Source: an uncultured Oscillospiraceae bacterium
GTDB taxonomy: Bacteria; Bacillota; Clostridia; Oscillospirales; Oscillospiraceae
DNA: 17,209 nt
NCBI GenBank assembly: GCA_934561175.1
Contig: CAKTFW010000031.1
Location: 1 to 17,209 of the forward strand
Reading direction: 5' to 3'
Below are positions 7,980 to 14,368 of this stretch, one piece after another. A program made the translations under genes and the position numbers. The notes under the pieces were generated by a model that made no database searches, was not told the origin of the DNA, and saw only the letters and a program-made list of their open reading frames with translations. Position 1 is the first letter of the stretch. Each line of letters begins with the position of its first letter.

Positions 7980-8016
7980 CAATGCGGAGGCACAAATGTA
8001 AAATTTAGAAGATCAA

Positions 8017-8045
8017 TTGACATTGCCGCGGAATGGTGTTAAAAT
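8017..8045 (+). promoter_or_regulatory. Sigma-A promoter for the mgtE leader
   Basis: TTGACA (8017-8022) is a perfect -35 and TAAAAT (8040-8045) a near-perfect -10, with a 17-bp spacer. Transcription should start near 8052, giving a leader of about 200 nt before mgtE. Confidence 0.85.
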
Positions 8046-8098
8046 TCCGACGAAATGGAAAAACTTCCTGTAAAACAGAGAAAATCGAGGTGGTTGTC

Positions 8099-8221
8099 AT
8101 GGATTCCGCTGGAAGTAGTAGCGATTTTATTCCAATAAGAATCATAAGGTTGGCAGCTGCCTGTTCCAGGGAGCTTTCTTTTGCTGTGCAAAAAAGTTGT
8201 GCTGAGTATGAAAATGTGTAG
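8099..8221 (+). CDS. Possible 40-residue leader peptide upstream of mgtE
   Basis: An ATG at 8099 follows a GAGGTGG site by about 6-8 bases and opens a 40-codon frame beginning MDSAGSSSD and ending AEYENV, with TAG at 8219-8221. The stop overlaps the first bases of AGCTGCC, the shared strand of two competing hairpins. A ribosome finishing or stalling here would therefore directly affect which one forms. The peptide has no recognised family and is not notably rich in Pro or acidic residues, unlike known magnesium leader peptides. It may be chance. Confidence 0.35.
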   Translation: MDSAGSSSDFIPIRIIRLAAACSRELSFAVQKSCAEYENV

Positions 8222-8250
8222 CTGCCGCCTGTAAAGGAGGCAGTTTTTTT
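8222..8250 (+). terminator. Terminator-like hairpin that contains the mgtE ribosome site
   Basis: CTGCCGCCT (8222-8230) pairs with AGGAGGCAG (8235-8243), with one G-A mismatch and a GTAA loop. Seven T (8244-8250) follow, abutting the ATG at 8251. The right arm is the Shine-Dalgarno sequence AAAGGAGG (8233-8240). Folding would both end transcription and block initiation, so it looks like a regulatory element, not a simple gene end. Confidence 0.65.
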
Positions 8251-9612
8251 ATGGCTGAAATTACCATTAACACCCTGAAAAGAATGCTGACGGATCTGGA
8301 TGATTCCAAAAAGTATCAAAGCTTGCGGGATATCCTTTCCTATTTCCCAGTGGCAGATCTTGCGCCGGTATTTGAGGATCTGCCGCGGGAAAAGATGCCC
8401 ATTCTTTTTCGCCTGTGCCCCAAGAGCCTGGCGGCGGATTTGTTTGCGGAGCTGACGCCGCAGGTTCAACAGGCGCTGATCAATGATCTGAGCGACACAG
8501 AACTGAAAGATGTCATCGAAGCGCTTTTTGCAGATGATGCAGCTGACCTGGTAGAGGAGATGCCGGCTGGCGTAGTACAGCGGATCCTGGCGCAGGCTGA
8601 GCCGAACACACGGAAGATGATTAACGAGTTGCTGAAGTATCCGCAGGATTCCGCCGGCGGCGTCATGACTACGGAGTTTATGGAGCTGCGGCCGGATATG
8701 AGCGTGCGCGCGGCAATGGAAGCGCTTCGGGAAGGTGGGCCGGATAAAGCGACAATTAACAACTGCTATGTAACCGCGCCGGATCATAAACTGCTGGGCG
8801 TAGTGTCTCTGCGGGTGCTGGTCTTGGCGAAAGACCCGAATCAGTCCATTGCACAGCTGATGGAGTCACATGTGATTTCGGTCCGAACCACAGCGGATCA
8901 GGAGGATGTTTCCCGCCTGTTTGAGAAATACGGCTTTTTGGCGCTTCCTGTGGTTGATGGAGAGGAACGGTTGGTCGGCATTATCACAGTAGACGACGCA
9001 ATCGGCATTCTGCGGAGCGAGACCAGCGAAGATATTGCCCTGATGAATGCAGTGGGACCTTCTGATAAACCATATTTTCGGCAGAGTATGTGGGATCTTT
9101 ACAAGAGCCGTGTTCCATGGCTGCTGTTTTTGATGATCAGTGCAACCTTTTCCAGCATGGTGATCCGCAGTTATGAGGCAGCGCTGGCGGCAGTAACAGC
9201 GTTAACCGCTTATATTCCAATGCTGACGGACGCAGGCGGCAATGCGGGTAGCCAGAGTACTTCAACGATTATTTGCGGTATGGCGGTGGGAGAGATTACA
9301 CCGCGTGATCTGCCGCGGATTCTTTGGAGAGAGAGCAGAGCGGCATTGCTCTGCGGCGGGACGCTGGCGGTGTGCAATTTTGCAAAGCTGCTGCTTTTTG
9401 ACCGAATTGCTGCGCCGGTGGCGCTGGTCGTTTGTGTGACATTGGTCTGTACGGTTTTACTGTCGCAGCTGATTGGCGGCGTACTTCCGGTGGTTGCCAA
9501 AAAACTGAAAATTGACCCCGCAGTGATGGCTTCGCCGCTGATTACCACAATTGTAGATGCGACGACGCTGCTGATTTATTTCAACATTGCAAAAATTTTA
9601 CTGCGCCTGTAA
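8251..9612 (+). CDS. mgtE: MgtE-family magnesium channel/transporter
   Basis: This 453-residue protein has the complete MgtE order. A helical N domain (about 20-125) includes FADDAADLVEEMP. Next come two CBS domains (about 130-257), starting YPQDSAGGVMTTEF and including LVGIITVDDAIGIL. A plug helix is followed by a five-helix membrane domain (about 280-453). The pore signature PMLTDAGGNAGSQS is present, as is the Asp in TTIVDATTLLIYF that corresponds to the selectivity-filter region. MgtE carries Mg2+ inward through a homodimeric channel that closes when Mg2+ binds between the N and CBS domains. The length is normal. The start is fixed by AAAGGAGG 10 bases upstream, although this site lies inside a hairpin. 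It is a single-gene unit with its own promoter and terminator. Confidence 0.95.
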   Translation: MAEITINTLKRMLTDLDDSKKYQSLRDILSYFPVADLAPVFEDLPREKMPILFRLCPKSLAADLFAELTPQVQQALINDLSDTELKDVIEALFADDAADLVEEMPAGVVQRILAQAEPNTRKMINELLKYPQDSAGGVMTTEFMELRPDMSVRAAMEALREGGPDKATINNCYVTAPDHKLLGVVSLRVLVLAKDPNQSIAQLMESHVISVRTTADQEDVSRLFEKYGFLALPVVDGEERLVGIITVDDAIGILRSETSEDIALMNAVGPSDKPYFRQSMWDLYKSRVPWLLFLMISATFSSMVIRSYEAALAAVTALTAYIPMLTDAGGNAGSQSTSTIICGMAVGEITPRDLPRILWRESRAALLCGGTLAVCNFAKLLLFDRIAAPVALVVCVTLVCTVLLSQLIGGVLPVVAKKLKIDPAVMASPLITTIVDATTLLIYFNIAKILLRL

Positions 9613-9628
9613 GTGATAAGATTGTTGA

Positions 9629-9662
9629 GAAAGCCCGCCAGAGTTACCTCTGGCGGGCTTTC
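9629..9662 (+). terminator. Hairpin terminator after mgtE
   Basis: GAAAGCCCGCCAGAG (9629-9643) and CTCTGGCGGGCTTTC (9648-9662) form a perfect 15-bp stem with a TTAC loop, 16 bases past the mgtE stop. The U tract is short because it is part of the stem, but the stem is very stable. Confidence 0.8.
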
Positions 9663-9751
9663 TGCACTGTTTTACCTATTACAGTATTCGCCAAAGCGGT
9701 ATGGGCATTCTGCATATTTGTATGTATTGCGAAAATTGTGCAAAATTTCCT

Positions 9752-9781
9752 TTGAAAAAATTGTTTATTTTGTTGTAAAAT
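9752..9781 (+). promoter_or_regulatory. Likely promoter for the small protein-CarD pair
   Basis: TTGAAA (9752-9757) and TAAAAT (9776-9781) are separated by 18 bp in a very AT-rich stretch upstream of the gene at 9816. The preceding 9663-9751 holds no gene and nothing else I can identify. Confidence 0.5.
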
Positions 9782-9815
9782 AATAGAAAAGAAAGTGAAA
9801 AGGAGTCGTAGAATA

Positions 9816-10058
9816 ATGAAAAGAATCAAAGTTGCTTGCTTGTTACAGACGGTCTGTTTTCAGCCGAAGGACTCGGATCCATCAGCGCTTAATAAACAGC
9901 AGGTGCGCAAGGAGTATGAAGCCTATAAGGAGAAGATGACCCGATTCAATATCCGTTTCAAAATTCTGGAGGAAGAAATGCAGCCGGACGGCGCGATCAT
10001 AGTAAAACTCAAAAAACAGAACAATCAGCAGCCGGTCGGTGACTACTTCGCCGATTGA
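9816..10058 (+). CDS. Small hypothetical protein (80 aa)
   Basis: The reading frame begins at the ATG at 9816 with AAAGGAG upstream (9798-9804). An alternative GTG at 9795 would add seven residues but lacks a ribosome site. The product starts MKRIKVACLLQT, has a charged central part (KEYEAYKEKMTRFNIRFKILEEE) and ends with a beta-like IIVKLKKQ segment and GDYFAD. It has no signal peptide or membrane helix. I do not recognise a named domain. The pattern (strand, helix, two strands) suggests a small compact cytoplasmic fold. It is followed after 61 bases by the CarD-family gene without a terminator between, so the two are probably co-transcribed; any functional link is unknown. Confidence 0.7.
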   Translation: MKRIKVACLLQTVCFQPKDSDPSALNKQQVRKEYEAYKEKMTRFNIRFKILEEEMQPDGAIIVKLKKQNNQQPVGDYFAD

Positions 10059-10119
10059 TACAGCTACGCACGATTTTGTGGATTGCAGGAAATCTTTTTG
10101 CTTGGAGAAGAGGGAATAC

Positions 10120-10626
10120 ATGAAATATGAAATTGGACAGTATGTGATGTATCGGCACAATGGTGTTTTTCGTGTAGAAGCGATTGGGCAATTGCATTTT
10201 TTGCAAGATCACGCGCAAAAGTATTATACATTGAAACCTTCTTTTACAGTTGACGATGGACGCAGTTATCTTCCGATTACGGCAGAGAATTGCTTGCGGG
10301 CAGTGATTACACCGGACGAGGCGTATACATATTTGAACAAGCTTTCCAATATGCAGGTCAAACTACTCAGACCAAAGAAATGGCAAGAACTTGTATCGCA
10401 CTACCAGGCACTGCTTTCTTCGGACGATTTGAGCGAACGGCTGCGGCTTCTGAAGGAGATTCATCTGAAAGAGAAGGCTGCAAAAGAAAAAGGAAAGCAG
10501 CTGACTGTGACGGAGGAACAATACAAACGGAAGATTGAAAAAGTTTTAAGTGAGGAGTTTGCAATTGCATTGAATGAATCTCCGACCCGATCAAAGGAAC
10601 GACTGTACTCGGTACTGAACAGTTAA
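10120..10626 (+). CDS. CarD-family transcriptional regulator
   Basis: The 168-residue product begins MKYEIGQYVMYRHNGVFRVE, the beta-barrel start of a CarD/CdnL/TRCF RNA-polymerase-interacting domain (residues 1 to about 62, ending SYLPI). A long helical C-terminal part (about 70-165) follows, rich in Lys, Glu and Leu, matching the DNA-binding half of CarD proteins. CarD proteins bind the RNA polymerase beta subunit and stabilise open promoter complexes, affecting rRNA and growth-rate control. The ATG at 10120 is preferred because AGAGGG lies just upstream and the domain starts there; the frame is open further upstream to 10039 without domain content. Length is normal. It ends before a strong terminator. 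Confidence 0.9.
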   Translation: MKYEIGQYVMYRHNGVFRVEAIGQLHFLQDHAQKYYTLKPSFTVDDGRSYLPITAENCLRAVITPDEAYTYLNKLSNMQVKLLRPKKWQELVSHYQALLSSDDLSERLRLLKEIHLKEKAAKEKGKQLTVTEEQYKRKIEKVLSEEFAIALNESPTRSKERLYSVLNS

Positions 10627-10673
10627 ATGCAGTGCGGCGGTGTGTGCCTTTTGGCATAAAACCGGCTGTATTA

Positions 10674-10723
10674 AACAGGGGGTGGCCAGAAATCTTTGGG
10701 TTTCCGGCCGCCCCCCTGTTTTT
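10674..10723 (+). terminator. Strong intrinsic terminator after the CarD gene
   Basis: AACAGGGGGTGGCC (from 10674) pairs with GGCCGCCCCCCTGTT (ending 10720), with a further GAAA/TTTC pairing inside, and five T follow (10719-10723). It lies about 48 bases after the CarD stop. Confidence 0.85.
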
Positions 10724-10740
10724 GCTGGCCTGGTTGTCCA

Positions 10741-11002
10741 AGTCAAAATAATAATGATAGCGCTTTTTGTATGGATATAGTTGAATACAAATGAATAAAG
10801 ACTTGTGCGATTGACGATCGGAAATTTTTGGATAAAGCGGGCTTGCGGGAAAAAAGCAGGGGAGCATGTGTGGAGATCCGAAAGCGGCGAATTGTAAGCA
10901 ATATTTGCATGATTGTGCTGCTGATATTATCTGCATCGGCGACGCGGAGCATACATGGCACCGGGAATTTCGGACCGACGGATCGTCCGGGGAGGAAGAT
11001 CA
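10741..11002 (+). other. Intergenic stretch with an inverted repeat and a possible gene-start remnant
   Basis: No intact gene is seen in these 262 bases. TTTGTAT (10766-10772) and ATACAAA (10785-10791) form a 7-bp inverted repeat with a 12-base spacer, a possible operator. From a GTG at 10870, with AGGGGAG upstream, the frame reads VEIRKRRIVSNICMIVLLIL. This looks like the N-terminal membrane or signal segment of a protein, and then loses protein-like character. It may be the start of a deleted gene of the adjacent decayed signalling region. A weak TTGACG / TAAAGC pair (from 10813) could be a promoter. Confidence 0.35.
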
Positions 11003-11821
11003 ATGAAAAAACGCTACCGCTTGGGATTTACGATTGGCTTGATCCTTTTAGTGACGATTTTGCTGATTTCAGTATACACGGTCATTCTGCAGAACAGTTA
11101 CAGTCAGAATACAGAGGAGTCAACACTGGAGCGAAATACCCAATGTGCCGACGCCATCGACAGAATTGTATCGGATAAATTTACAAAGGAAGACTTTGAG
11201 ACCATTACTTCGGTTGACGATATGAAATTGAAGCGGTATCAGGAGCTGCAGCAGGAACTGAACGAACTGCGGACGCTGAATTCCACACGCTATCTGTATA
11301 CGGCTGGCCGCAATGCAGAGGGAAAACTGGTGTATCTGGTTGATGGACTGGATCTCGATGCAGAAGACTTTGCATATCCCGGTACTTATATTGAAGAAGA
11401 GATGATTTCCTATATTGAGGCCGCGCTTTCCGGAGAAACGATCTATTCCAAGAAAATTGTAAATACGACATGGGGGCACATTTTTACAGCATGTTATCCG
11501 GTTATGGAGTCTGAGAATTCAGACGAGATGATTGGCGCGCTGTGTATGGAGATGGATGTGGAAGACGCCTATGTATTTTTGAGAAAGAGCGCGCGAACCA
11601 CATTCCGAACTGCATGTCTGGCGGGAATTGTTTCTGCATTGTTGGCGATGGAACGACCGGATGCAAAGACCATTCCGATCCTTGCGATGACGGCCAACGC
11701 CTTTGCCGAGGGTGCGCAGAAATGTCTGGATGCCGGAATGAACGCACATCTTGCGAAGCCGCTGGAGATCGATAAGGGGATCGCGGCGATTGCCCGGTTT
11801 TGCAGAGCAAATAAGATCTGA
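11003..11821 (+). pseudogene. Hybrid sensor kinase remnant: sensor domain fused in frame to the end of a receiver
   Basis: The 272-codon frame is open, with GGGGAGGA 6 bases before ATG 11003. Residues 8-29 are a membrane helix and about 30-195 an extracellular Cache-like sensor region. Residues 203-215 (ACLAGIVSALLA) are the first half of a second membrane helix. At Met216 (11648) the sequence jumps to MERPDAKTIPILAMTANAFAE and AKPLEIDK, the beta4-to-alpha5 tail of a receiver domain, ending at residue 272. The rest of the helix, the HisKA and ATPase domains and the receiver Asp are all missing. This is best explained by an in-frame deletion of well over 1 kb inside a hybrid histidine kinase. 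The product cannot signal as a kinase. It could still be made as a membrane protein able to bind the sensor ligand. Confidence 0.82.
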
Positions 11822-11849
11822 AAATTGTCAATAAAATGGCAAAAAATGG

Positions 11850-11879
11850 TTGAAAGTGGGGAAATTTTGATGCTATAAT
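11850..11879 (+). promoter_or_regulatory. Promoter for the riboswitch-hybrid kinase transcript
   Basis: TTGAAA (11850-11855), an 18-bp spacer and TATAAT (11874-11879) preceded by TGC make a strong extended -10 promoter. A second TATAAT (11932-11937) closer to the riboswitch lacks a clear -35. Either would place the c-di-GMP aptamer in the 5' leader. Confidence 0.7.
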
Positions 11880-11978
11880 TTTCTTCGCTGCAGTCACAAA
11901 AAACGATGAATTTGTATGATGATGTGAAAAATATAATCTGTACACTTCAGCTTTCATGGCGCAGATGCGCTCAAATTT

Positions 11979-12049
11979 CATACGGGCAAAGCAGCCAAAA
12001 GACTGTGACGCAAAGCTATAGGGCCTGTAAAATGGCAGCCAGTTGTGTG
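11979..12049 (+). ncRNA. c-di-GMP-I (GEMM-I) riboswitch aptamer
   Basis: The conserved GEMM-I blocks occur in order: GGGCAAA (11984-11990), a small hairpin, GACGCAAAGC (12006-12015), GGCCT, then ATGGCAGCCAG (12032-12042). CATAC (11979-11983) and GTGTG (12045-12049) can pair as the closing P1 helix. The first hairpin reads CAG-CC-AAAA-GA-CTG. A T at 11995 in place of C would make it a perfect CAGTC/GACTG stem, and the loop is AAAA where GNRA (GAAA) is usual, so this arm looks weakened. The aptamer senses cyclic di-GMP and sits directly before a terminator and the broken hybrid kinase gene, the unit it would control. Confidence 0.88.
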
Positions 12050-12056
12050 TAAAGAG

Positions 12057-12091
12057 GTACTATAGAAGTCTGCTTTCTATAGTGCTTTTTT
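12057..12091 (+). terminator. Riboswitch expression-platform terminator
   Basis: GTACTATAGAA (12057-12067) pairs with TTCTATAGTGC (12075-12085) in an 11-bp stem with one G-U pair, followed by six T (12086-12091). It begins 8 bases after the aptamer closing stem and ends before the ribosome site AGGAGG (12097-12102). This is the arrangement of transcriptional control by c-di-GMP. Whether the ligand turns the gene on or off cannot be told by eye. Confidence 0.85.
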
Positions 12092-12112
12092 GATTTGAGG
12101 AGGAAGTGCAGC

Positions 12113-14220
12113 ATGATCAAAAAGGGCTAACAGTTCTGGGCGTACTGTTTATGATGCTGTCCTTGTGTCCGGTAAACGCCTATGGGATGACGAGGTATGA
12201 TACACCAGACTATAAAGTGGCATTCTATGCGTTTGACTGCTACCATATGCAGGATGACAATGGAAAACGCTCTGGCTATGGATATGAGATGATGCAGGAA
12301 ATTGCAAAGTATCTGCAATGTACCTTCTCTTATGTGGGCTATGACCAGTCTGCAAGCGCATGTGAGGAAATGCTCCGGAATGGTGAAGTTGATATTTACA
12401 CGGCGGCAAAACGGACGCCGGAGCGGGAAGCGGAATTTGCGTTTTCAACGCATCCGGCCATTACCGCGTTTACCTGCATGAATGTGGAGACACCGAATTG
12501 GCGGACAGCGCTGTATAATCAATACTATGGCTCGGAGGAAAACAGTTATGCGCTGACAGAGAAGGAATGCTGAAAACACTGCAGGAAAATGGAGAGACGA
12601 TCCGTGCCATTATGAATCCGGATGCCAACCCGTATTCCTGGTATGAGAACAGAGAAGCGCACGGGATTGCAGCTGACATCTTCCGTGCAACGGCGGAAGC
12701 ACTGCAGCTGAACTATGAGATTGTTCCTGTGGCGACACGGGAGGAATATGAGGCGCACATTGCGGCAGGCGATGTTGATATCTGGCTGGATCTGATGATG
12801 GGAGTCAATGCAAAAGACAGCGTTCATTTTTATAGCTTGTGGAAGAAAAGCCTGGCAGAGGTTGCGGATCGTGTGAGCGCGGAAATCGTGCAGACCTATT
12901 GGAACAGTCGGCGATGCCAACCTTGCTGGAGTATATGTTTGACCATCCGATTTATCTGATTGTACTGCCTTCCGGTACCATTCTGCTGCTGTTGATGATT
13001 CTGCTGTATACGCAGTTAGCAAAGAGCAAACGGAAGCAGGAAAAATCTCGGATGAGTTGACTGCGGCACAGCAGGAAGCGAAGCAGGCAACGGAAGCAAA
13101 GCAGAACTTCTTCTCGAAGATGAGTCACGATATTTGGACCCCGCTGAATGTGGTGCTTGGCATGACGCAAATTGCGCAGAAGTATAAGAACGATGCAGAC
13201 AAATTGGATAATGCGCTGGGGAATATCACAAAAGAGGGAAATTATCTGCTGACATTGATCAACTCGATTTTGGATGTCAATCAGTTGGAGCACGGTGCGA
13301 TTGAGCTGTTCCAGAAGCCCTTTAATCCGGCAGATTCTCTCCGGGAGAGCGCAGAGGTTCTGCGCCCGTTCGCAGGGAAAAAGGAACAGCATCTGAGCGT
13401 ACAGTGTGACTGTACGGATCGGGTTGTGGTGGGAGACGCAAACCGGCTCCGATAGATCCTGATTAACATTATATCCAACGCTATTAAATATACGGATGTT
13501 GGCGGCTACATTGCCGTACGGCTGGAGTGCCTGCCGGAACATCGGTACCGGTTCATCTGTACGGATGATGGAATCGGCATGACTGCAGAGTTTGTACAGC
13601 ATATTTGTGAAGACTACGCCAGGGCAGAGGACAGTCGGGTGTCAAAGACACAGGGGACGGGCCTTGGCATGTCGGTAGTCAAGGGCTTTACAGAATTGAT
13701 GGGCAGTACGCTTTCTATTCAAAGCGAGCTTGGGAAGGGCTCTACCTTCTGCGTAGAAATTCCGTTCCCGGACGCATCGGAGGAAGTGCGAGAGGCCATT
13801 CGCCACCAGTTAATCGACCAGGAATTAAATCAGCAGGAGTATGTTGGAAAAAAGGTTCTGTTGGTGGAGGACAATGCCCTGAATGCGGAGATTGCGATGG
13901 AGCTGCTGCAGACCATCGGCCTGACAGTCGATTGGGCGGAAAATGGAGAAGTAGGCATTGAGCGGTATGAAGCTTCCGCAGAGGATGAGTACTTTGCTGT
14001 CTTTATGGATATGCAGATGCCTATTACGGATGGCGTCACGGCGACTAAACTGATCCGGCAGGGTGACCGGAGGGATCATGACATTCCGATTTTTGCGATG
14101 ACGGCTAATACTTTTGCCAGTGACCGGAGAAATTGCCGCGATGCGGGTATGACCGGTTATATCCCGAAGCCAATCAGCGTAAAGGACATCGAAAACGCGT
14201 TGAATGTCATCGAAGAGTGA
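12113..14220 (+). pseudogene. Broken hybrid sensor histidine kinase (SBP_bac_3-like sensors, HisKA, HATPase, receiver)
   Basis: Joining three frames gives a signal peptide (MIKKGLTVLGVL), two periplasmic-binding-like sensor segments, a membrane helix, HisKA (KMSHDIWTPLN, His codon 13126), HATPase (IISNAIKYT; DDGIGM; QGTGLGMSVV) and a receiver (VEDNALNAE, MDMQMP, FAMTANTF, PKPI). Damage: single-base losses at about 12116-12120 (A run after ATG), 12566 (GAATG), 12900 (TATTG) and 13041-13045 (A run). TAG at 13453-13455 stands where NRLRQILINI expects Gln. Trp replaces the near-invariant H-box Arg (CGG to TGG). The first sensor passes from TCMN straight to VETPNWRT, a probable in-frame deletion. 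A GTG at 12106 opens the second frame but sits too close to AGGAGG; ATG 12113 fits better. An intact ancestor would sense a small ligand and signal by phosphorelay. A c-di-GMP riboswitch precedes it. Confidence 0.88.
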
Positions 14221-14235
14221 TGAATGAAAGAATGA

Positions 14236-14271
14236 CAGGCCCGGTCAAAAAAGTGACCGGGCCTGTTTTTT
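14236..14271 (+). terminator. Intrinsic terminator after the hybrid kinase pseudogene
   Basis: CAGGCCCGGTCA (14236-14247) and TGACCGGGCCTG (14254-14265) form a perfect 12-bp stem with a six-base loop. Six T follow (14266-14271). It lies 15 bases beyond the receiver stop codon. Confidence 0.92.
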
Positions 14272-14282
14272 CGTTTTTTGGA

Positions 14283-14298
14283 TTCCAGTTTACTGGAA
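14283..14298 (+). promoter_or_regulatory. Palindromic operator candidate upstream of the TetR gene
   Basis: TTCCAGT and ACTGGAA are perfect 7-bp inverted arms separated by TT. The site sits 8 bp upstream of the -35 of the TetR promoter. Palindromes of this size are usual TetR-family sites, so autoregulation is likely but unproven. Confidence 0.5.
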
Positions 14299-14306
14299 AA
14301 AACGGC

Positions 14307-14335
14307 TTGACTTCAACTTTTGTTCCCTGTAGAAT
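14307..14335 (+). promoter_or_regulatory. Sigma-A promoter of the TetR gene
   Basis: TTGACT (14307-14312) and TAGAAT (14330-14335) with a 17-bp spacer predict a start site near 14342. This makes the ATG at 14345 too close to the 5' end to be used and supports the ATG at 14369. Confidence 0.82.
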
Positions 14336-14368
14336 GAAAACACTATGAGAAAGAGGGAGGAGCTGTTT

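Larger units (their letters stand above)
8052..8250 (+). promoter_or_regulatory. Long structured 5' leader of mgtE (candidate attenuator)
   Basis: The transcript should carry about 200 nt before mgtE. It contains a short ORF (8099-8221), a GGCAGCT segment (8152-8158), and its exact complement AGCTGCC (8220-8226). The second copy is also the left base of a terminator-like hairpin at 8222-8243. These alternative pairings would let the leader switch between a terminator/SD-hiding hairpin and an open form. I looked for conserved M-box (ykoK) blocks, the known mgtE-linked magnesium riboswitch, and did not find them. The ligand or signal is therefore unknown; magnesium is the natural guess. Confidence 0.55.

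Noticed and set aside
7260..7982. Long antisense ORF of 240 codons opposite the SLH protein
   Set aside because: Composition is Ser/Pro/His/Cys-rich without domain character, as expected from the complementary strand of a GC-patterned coding region.
8052..8250. M-box (ykoK) magnesium riboswitch upstream of mgtE
   Set aside because: None of the long conserved M-box sequence blocks could be found; only a terminator-like hairpin and alternative pairings are visible.
8005..8787. Antisense ORF of 260 codons across the mgtE leader and gene start
   Set aside because: It overlaps a clear mgtE gene and its leader, has no ribosome site or recognisable domain, and is Arg/His/Gln-rich like a shadow frame.
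9725..9750. Imperfect repeat TTGCGAAAATTGTGCAAAATT as an operator
   Set aside because: It lies in AT-rich DNA and the two halves are short and imperfect; chance is a sufficient explanation.
10828..11178. 116-codon ORF before and over the start of the sensor remnant
   Set aside because: Only its first part from 10870 looks protein-like. The rest overlaps the real sensor frame and loses coding character, so I list it only as a possible remnant.
7862..13455. Full reassignment of TAG to glutamine in this organism
   Set aside because: The histidine kinase gene ends in TAG (758-760) just before a strong terminator, and reading through would run into the hairpin. The hybrid kinase carries several other inactivating lesions. 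Two cases are not enough for a code change.
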